Below, piece after piece: positions 5,727 to 9,754 of a stretch of DNA of 9,754 bases. The notes beneath the pieces are model-generated. The model was not told the DNA's origin, did no database searches, and was given only the letters and a program-made list of their open reading frames with translations. The stretch is from Syntrophorhabdaceae bacterium PtaU1.Bin034. GTDB lineage: Bacteria > Desulfobacterota_G > Syntrophorhabdia > Syntrophorhabdales > WCHB1-27. Position numbers and translations under genes: made by a program. Where the stretch lies: contig MVRP01000158.1 of NCBI GenBank assembly GCA_002067405.1, positions 1 through 9,754 of the forward strand. The letters are read 5' to 3'. The stretch's first letter is position 1. Every line of letters begins with the position of its first letter.

Positions 5727-5754
5727 TTTACATAGGGAGAGCGTTTGTCATAAT
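5727..5754 (+). promoter_or_regulatory. Predicted promoter of the Pif1-like helicase gene
   Basis: TTTACA at 5727-5732 and CATAAT at 5749-5754 (each 5 of 6 to consensus) are 16 nt apart. The start of transcription near 5761 would lie downstream of the farthest in-frame ATG (5722), which excludes that start and favours ATG 5872 with a leader of about 110 nt. Confidence 0.5.
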
Positions 5755-5776
5755 CTGCGGAATAGGCGTCGCGCGA

Positions 5777-5875
5777 ATGAGTGCGGACAGACTTCGGCTC
5801 CGGGCGAACCCGGCGGAGCCGAAAGGGGAATATGCGGGGGCTGCCGGCCGGCAACGGGAAACAGGTTCGACATGA
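5777..5875 (+). CDS. Possible 32-aa leader ORF overlapping the helicase start
   Basis: ATG 5777 opens a 33-codon frame (MSADRLRLRANPAEPKGEYA, then 12 more residues). Its TGA at 5873-5875 overlaps the helicase ATG at 5872 in an ATGA arrangement, the classic geometry for translational coupling. No strong Shine-Dalgarno sequence precedes it, and GC-rich DNA often has open frames by chance. The peptide has no recognisable domain. It may explain how the helicase is translated despite its weak ribosome-binding site. Confidence 0.25.
   Translation: MSADRLRLRANPAEPKGEYAGAAGRQRETGST
5795..5821 (+). promoter_or_regulatory. Stable hairpin in the helicase leader
   Basis: CGGCTCC at 5795-5801 pairs with GGAGCCG at 5815-5821. 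Inside, GGG at 5802-5804 can pair with CCC at 5809-5811 around a CGAA loop. No T run follows, so it is not a normal terminator. It sits in the predicted untranslated leader and inside the possible leader ORF, and could affect RNA stability or translation. Confidence 0.45.
5842..5853. repeat. 12-bp perfect palindrome TGCCGGCCGGCA
   Basis: A self-complementary 12-mer 18 nt before ATG 5872. It could be a dimer binding site or add to leader structure, but GC-rich palindromes of this size also arise by chance. Confidence 0.35.
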
Positions 5876-7443
5876 GAAAATCACCCATCGAGATCAATGA
5901 GGAGTTCACCAAGGCCCTTGGCATGATGGAGAATTCGAGCCGACACCTGTTCGTCACCGGCAAAGCGGGAACGGGCAAATCCACTCTCCTCGGCTATTTC
6001 CTCAAGAGCACGCGCAAAAAGGTTGCGGTCCTTGCCCCGACGGGCGTCGCCGCCCTTAACGTTCACGGGCAGACGATCCATTCGTTTTTTGGCTTCAAAC
6101 CGAGCATCACTCCCGAAAAGGTCAAAAAGCTCCCCGGGCAGGACGGAGAACTTTACCGTGAGCTCGATACGATCATTATTGACGAGATATCCATGGTTCG
6201 CGCCGATCTGCTGGATTGCGTCGAGAAATTTCTTCGGCTGAACGGCCGTAATCGCAAAAAATGGTTCGGGGGCATACAGATGGTCCTTATCGGCGATCTC
6301 TATCAGCTTCCACCCGTCGTCACGTCAGCGGAAAAAGAGATTTTCACCCACCGGTACGAAAGCCCCTATTTCTTTTCGGCCCAGGTATTCAAAGAGCCGA
6401 CCTTCGACATGGAGTTCATCGAATTGGAGAAGGTTTACCGCCAGACAGACCCTGAATTCATCGGCCTTCTCAATGCCATCAGGAACCGGTCCTGCACGGA
6501 CGAAGATATCCGGAACCTGAACACGCATCATTGTCCGGGCTTTACCCCTCCTGACGACGGCTTTTACGTGACCCTCACGAGCACCAATGACCTCGCCGCA
6601 ACGCGCAATCTGGCAAAACTGGAGGCCCTTCCGGGAAAGACCCTGAAGTATAAGGGATTGATCAGCGGGGCATTCGACCGGTCGTCCCTGCCGACCGAAG
6701 AAACCTTGCAGCTCAAAATAGGGGCACAGGTGATGCTGACCAATAACGATCCGGCCGGCCGCTGGGTGAACGGGACGATAGGCATGATTTCAGGCGTCGA
6801 AAAAGAAGACGGCGAAGTCGACCGGATCATGGTGAGGATCGAGGACGGCACCACGGTCAATGTGGGGCCCCACACGTGGGAACTCTTCGAATACCAGTAC
6901 GACAGGGCAACAAAAAAGATCTCTACCCGCAAGACGGGTGATTTCACTCAATACCCGATCCGCCTTGCCTGGGCTGTCACAATCCATAAAAGCCAGGGCA
7001 AAACGTTCGACAAAGTCGTGGTAGATGTCGGTCGGGGAACCTTTGCCCATGGTCAGGTGTATGTTGCCTTGAGCCGCTGTACGAGCTTCGCCGGCATCAC
7101 CCTTGTCGAAAAGATCACCAGGTCCCATATCCGCATGGATTGGAGGGTAACCGATTTCCTGACAAGGTTCCAGTACAGGAAGGCAGACGAGCGGATCGGC
7201 TATGATGAGAGGCGGAGGATAATCGAGGATGCCATGAAGCGGGGGATGGATCTCGAAATCCTCTACCTCAAGCCTGATGACACGAAGTCACGGCGCACGG
7301 TACGCCCCCTATCGATCGAGCTAATGGAATTCAAAGGGAAGAGCTTCGAGGGTCTCCGCGCGTACTGCTGTCTCCGGAAAAGCGAACGGTCCTTCCGGAT
7401 CGACAGGATATTGGAAATCGCCTATAGCGTCGGATCAAACTGA
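5872..7443 (+). CDS. Pif1-like SF1B DNA helicase with C-terminal WYL domain
   Basis: A 523-aa protein from ATG 5872; the in-frame ATG at 5722 would add a low-complexity basic tail and lies upstream of the predicted transcription start. Motifs run in order: Walker A GKAGTGKST (30-38), PTGVAALNVHGQTIHSFFG (motif Ia region), Walker B DEISM (104-108), GDLYQLPPV (from G141), VYRQ, and GAQVMLTNNDPAGRWVNGTIG. The C-terminal motifs follow: TIHKSQG (370-376, motif V) and YVALSRC (397-403, motif VI). This is an intact Pif1/RecD2-type 5'-3' DNA helicase core. About residues 460-523 form a WYL-type domain (RRTVRPLSIEL ... GLRAYCCLRKSERSFRIDRI), with the arginine-rich FRIDRI ending. Pif1 proteins with WYL tails are known in bacteria, and a WYL domain of this kind has been reported to bind single-stranded DNA. 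The role is probably replication or repair of structured DNA; a defence role is possible but not shown here. Confidence 0.92.
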   Translation: MRKSPIEINEEFTKALGMMENSSRHLFVTGKAGTGKSTLLGYFLKSTRKKVAVLAPTGVAALNVHGQTIHSFFGFKPSITPEKVKKLPGQDGELYRELDTIIIDEISMVRADLLDCVEKFLRLNGRNRKKWFGGIQMVLIGDLYQLPPVVTSAEKEIFTHRYESPYFFSAQVFKEPTFDMEFIELEKVYRQTDPEFIGLLNAIRNRSCTDEDIRNLNTHHCPGFTPPDDGFYVTLTSTNDLAATRNLAKLEALPGKTLKYKGLISGAFDRSSLPTEETLQLKIGAQVMLTNNDPAGRWVNGTIGMISGVEKEDGEVDRIMVRIEDGTTVNVGPHTWELFEYQYDRATKKISTRKTGDFTQYPIRLAWAVTIHKSQGKTFDKVVVDVGRGTFAHGQVYVALSRCTSFAGITLVEKITRSHIRMDWRVTDFLTRFQYRKADERIGYDERRRIIEDAMKRGMDLEILYLKPDDTKSRRTVRPLSIELMEFKGKSFEGLRAYCCLRKSERSFRIDRILEIAYSVGSN

Positions 7444-7483
7444 CCGGCCCTTGCAGCCTCCCCGACGCAGGCGAGGGCCGGTC
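7442..7483 (+). terminator. Hairpin at the end of the helicase gene
   Basis: GACCGGCCCT (7442-7451) and AGGGCCGGTC (7474-7483) are perfect 10-bp inverted arms with a 22-nt loop, beginning inside the stop codon. A pyrimidine-rich but not T-rich stretch follows, so this is not a textbook intrinsic terminator. It may stop transcription weakly or protect the 3' end of the mRNA. Confidence 0.4.
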
Positions 7484-7517
7484 GTCCCCGGTCGCCGCCC
7501 CTTCCCTCCCCTCCTCT

Positions 7518-7546
7518 TTGCCCCAACAGGCATCAAAAAATATGCT
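7518..7546 (+). promoter_or_regulatory. Weak candidate promoter for uup
   Basis: TTGCCC at 7518-7523 and TATGCT at 7541-7546 are 17 nt apart, each 4 of 6 to consensus. They lie in the 134-nt gap after the helicase hairpin and 31 nt before ATG 7578, a sensible place for a promoter. The matches are poor. Confidence 0.3.
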
Positions 7547-7577
7547 ATCCTTGTAGGCTCACCGGTGGAAGAGAGAT

Positions 7578-9491
7578 ATGTCGCTGATCCTCATAAATGA
7601 TGTTTCATTGAACTTCGGCGGTCCCGCGCTGCTGGACCGTGCCTCGCTTCAAATCGAGGCCGGCGAAAGGATAGGGCTGCTCGGGAGGAACGGTTCCGGC
7701 AAGTCCACGCTTATGAAACTGCTCGCCGGCGACCTCGATCCCGATACGGGCGCGGTCGTCCGAAACGGAAACGTAAGAGCGGCCCTGCTCCCCCAAGATG
7801 TCCCGGACGACGTTCAAGGAACGGTATATGACGTTGTCGCTTCAGGCGGTCGGGAGTATGCGGAACTTCTCAGGGAATATCATGAGATTACGCTTCAAAT
7901 TGCGCGCACCGGAGAGAGCGGGCTTCTCAGGAGACTCGAACACGTCCAGCACCGGATAGAGACATCGGGTGCCTGGCACTATCATCAGCGCGTGAAATCG
8001 GTGATCGCAAAGACCGACCTTGACGAGAATGCCCGGTTCCCGCTTTTATCGGCAGGCATGAAACGCCGGGTCTTTCTCGCAAAGGCGCTGGTGATTGAGC
8101 CGGACCTGCTTCTTTTGGACGAGCCCACCAACCACCTCGACATCAGTACGATCCTCTGGCTCGAAGAATTCCTTTTTAAGTACGAAAAGACGGTCATGTT
8201 CGTGACCCACGACCGGGCCTTCCTCCAGGCACTGGCAACACGCATCGTGGAAATAGACAGAGGCCGCCTGGCATCGTTTGCCTGCTCTTACCGCACCTAC
8301 CTTGAGCGCCGGCAGGCTCTTCTTGAAGCGGAGGAGAAGCAACAGGCTGAGTTCGACAGAAAACTGGCCGGTGAAGAGACATGGATCAGGCAGGGGATCA
8401 GGGCCCGCCGGACCCGCAATGAGGGCAGGGTCCGGGCGCTTTTGGAGATGCGTCGCGAACGCGCCCGCAGGCAGGAGCAGGCAGGAGTTTCCCGGATCGT
8501 CATCAAGGAGGCGGAACGCAGCGGCCGGATGGTTGCCGATGTGGAAGGGGTCTCCTTTTCCTGGGACAACAAGAAGATCGTCGAAAACTTCTCGACCACC
8601 ATAATCCGCGGAGACAGGGTGGGCATCATCGGGGCCAACGGATCAGGCAAGACGACGCTTCTCAGGATACTCCTGGGCAGCCTGCAGCCCGATCACGGAA
8701 GGGTCCGGCTCGGCGCAGGGATCAAGGTTGCGTACTTCGACCAGCTCCGTGAGCAGCTCGACGAGAACAAAACGGTGAGGGACAATGTTGCGGACGGCAA
8801 CGACATGATCGTAGCAGGCCGCACATCACGCCACGTTATCGGTTATCTTCAGGATTTTCTTTTTTCGCCCGGTCAGGCCATGTCGCCGGTCCGGTCTCTC
8901 TCCGGAGGTGAGCGCAACCGTCTGCTCCTGGCCAAACTCTTCATCGTCCCGTCCAATGTCCTTGTCCTTGACGAGCCCACAAATGACCTCGACGCGGAAA
9001 CGCTCGATCTCCTCGAAGACCGGCTGCTGGAATACGGCGGCACCATACTGATAGTCAGCCACGACCGCGAATTTCTCAACAACGTGGTTACCTCCACCAT
9101 CGTGTTCGAAGGTGACGGGCGGCTGCAGGAATACGTGGGCGGCTACGATGACTGGCTCAGGCAGCGCAAGCCGCCGTCGGACGACGCATCGAAGGCACCC
9201 TCAAACGAGCAGAAGCAAAAGAGAGCAAAGGCACCCAACGAGAAACGAAAGCTATCTTTCAAAGAGTCCCGGGAGCTGGAATCACTGCCCCGGACAATTG
9301 AGGCCATGGAAGAGGAAAAGCAGCGGCTTGTAACCACGCTTAACTCGCCTGAATTCTATGCCGACTACGACGCGGAAAAAGTCAAAACAACGAGCGATCG
9401 GCTAGAATTCCTGGAAAAGGAGCTGGATGAGTCCTATCGTCGCTGGGACGAGCTGGAGACCATGGCCGCGAAGTTTCGCGAAGTCAGTTAA
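7578..9491 (+). CDS. uup: ABC-F family ATPase, Uup type
   Basis: A 637-aa protein of typical length with two ABC domains and no membrane segments. ABC1: Walker A GRNGSGKST (36-44), signature LSAGMKRR (157-164), Walker B LLLLDEPTNHLD (D181, E182), and the VTHDR switch. The linker (about 240-300) is charged and helical, with WIRQGIRARRTRNEGRVRAL, the Uup hallmark. ABC2: Walker A GANGSGKTT (352-360), LSGGE (441-445), Walker B LVLDEPTND (D465, E466), and VSHDR. The C-terminus (about 565-637) is a predicted coiled coil (EAMEEEKQRL, LEFLEKELDESYRRWDELE) like the DNA-binding tail of E. coli Uup. ABC-F proteins act on ribosomes, and Uup has been linked to precise excision and replication-fork or ribosome-related functions. 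The first signature has alanine in place of the usual glycine (LSAG, not LSGG). GGAAGAG at about 7568-7574 serves as ribosome-binding site before ATG 7578. Confidence 0.9.
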   Translation: MSLILINDVSLNFGGPALLDRASLQIEAGERIGLLGRNGSGKSTLMKLLAGDLDPDTGAVVRNGNVRAALLPQDVPDDVQGTVYDVVASGGREYAELLREYHEITLQIARTGESGLLRRLEHVQHRIETSGAWHYHQRVKSVIAKTDLDENARFPLLSAGMKRRVFLAKALVIEPDLLLLDEPTNHLDISTILWLEEFLFKYEKTVMFVTHDRAFLQALATRIVEIDRGRLASFACSYRTYLERRQALLEAEEKQQAEFDRKLAGEETWIRQGIRARRTRNEGRVRALLEMRRERARRQEQAGVSRIVIKEAERSGRMVADVEGVSFSWDNKKIVENFSTTIIRGDRVGIIGANGSGKTTLLRILLGSLQPDHGRVRLGAGIKVAYFDQLREQLDENKTVRDNVADGNDMIVAGRTSRHVIGYLQDFLFSPGQAMSPVRSLSGGERNRLLLAKLFIVPSNVLVLDEPTNDLDAETLDLLEDRLLEYGGTILIVSHDREFLNNVVTSTIVFEGDGRLQEYVGGYDDWLRQRKPPSDDASKAPSNEQKQKRAKAPNEKRKLSFKESRELESLPRTIEAMEEEKQRLVTTLNSPEFYADYDAEKVKTTSDRLEFLEKELDESYRRWDELETMAAKFREVS

Positions 9492-9754
9492 ATCTCACCG
9501 TGAACTCCTCAACGACCCTTTTCATGCGGTCGTCGAGCATCGCAAGCACTTGCTCTACGATATGGGCCGGGACCGTCCCGAAGTACGCCTGCGCTATGCT
9601 ACCGGCGATGCAGGCGACGGTGTCCGCGTCTCCGCTCAGAGAAACGGCGTTGCGAATGGCGTCCTCGACATCTTCTGAGACCAGAAAAGCAGTAATCGCC
9701 TGGGGGACCGACCCCGGACAGGTGGCATCGGGGCGGTTGTGCCCACGTATCTGC
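9484..9754 (-). CDS. ADP-ribosylglycohydrolase (DraG-like), C-terminal part
   Basis: The complementary strand carries an open frame entering from the right edge and ending at TGA 9484-9486. It gives 89 visible residues. They read SVPQAITAFLVSEDVEDAIR, then NAVSLSGDADTVACIAGSIAQ and AYFG, then VPAHIVEQVLAMLDDRM. The GDADTVAxIAGxIAxAxxG block is the C-terminal signature of the ADP-ribosylglycohydrolase/DraG family; its aspartates bind the two metal ions of the active site. Such enzymes remove ADP-ribose from proteins or nucleic acids (DraG reactivates nitrogenase reductase; others counter ADP-ribosylating toxins). Which role applies needs the missing N-terminus. The gene converges on uup and overlaps its end by 8 nt, with no terminator between them. 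Confidence 0.82.
   Translation of the reverse strand, partial: QIRGHNRPDATCPGSVPQAITAFLVSEDVEDAIRNAVSLSGDADTVACIAGSIAQAYFGTVPAHIVEQVLAMLDDRMKRVVEEFTVRFN

Noticed and set aside
5722..5871. Upstream in-frame start for the helicase (50 extra residues)
   Set aside because: It lies before the predicted transcription start, adds a basic low-complexity tail absent from the family core, and the 5872 start matches the usual distance to Walker A.
8297..8650. Antisense open frames across uup
   Set aside because: Minus-strand frames over a GC-rich gene are expected by chance; they lack domains and proper start signals.

Overview
The window is bacterial chromosomal DNA of moderate GC content with Gram-negative traits: a lipoprotein signal with a lipobox, Sec signal peptides and extended ribosome-binding sites. 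Gene content (class I methyltransferase, PKD-domain secreted hydrolase, AAA_14/DUF4143 ATPase, Pif1-type helicase with a WYL tail, Uup-type ABC-F, DraG-like hydrolase) would fit an anaerobic deltaproteobacterium (Desulfobacterota) or relative. That placement is a guess; no rRNA or marker gene is present.

Left part (1-3027, all +). The 3' end of an unidentified gene is followed after 2 nt by a GTG-started SAM-dependent methyltransferase. A 175-aa lipoprotein with a calcium-loop-like DxDxDG motif follows, then a 536-aa secreted protein with an N-terminal alpha/beta-hydrolase-like domain (AHSQG), a PKD domain and two further Ig-like domains. Spacing is so tight that one transcription unit is likely. 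The lipoprotein and the hydrolase share a nearly identical ribosome-binding leader (GAGGTTGC-S-ATGAA) and are probably an exported pair of unknown role.

Middle part (3028-4448). This is a decayed zone of small or broken genes, most with intact start signals and signal-peptide-like N-termini but lost or frameshifted bodies. It holds a frameshifted gene at 3117, a diverged copy of the lipoprotein N-terminus at 3285, a small secreted-protein gene at 3469 with one frameshift in a C5 run, and a 54-codon ORF at 3906. These are followed by four 10-bp tandem repeats and transposase remnants (IS4-like, and possibly a Y1/REP-associated type). The base composition is more AT-rich than to the right.

Right part (4449-9754). 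An AAA_14/DUF4143 ATPase starts almost at its own predicted transcription start, and a perfect 8-bp dyad lies in its promoter. Next come a Pif1-like helicase with a WYL domain, preceded by a promoter and a structured leader, and a Uup-type ABC-F ATPase. A DraG-type ADP-ribosylglycohydrolase enters convergently from the right edge and overlaps the end of uup by 8 nt. These look like independent transcription units rather than one pathway.

No tRNA, rRNA, CRISPR array or intact mobile element was seen. The most unusual material is the lipoprotein/hydrolase pair, the duplicated signal-peptide leader modules beside it, and the regulatory regions of the ATPase and the helicase.
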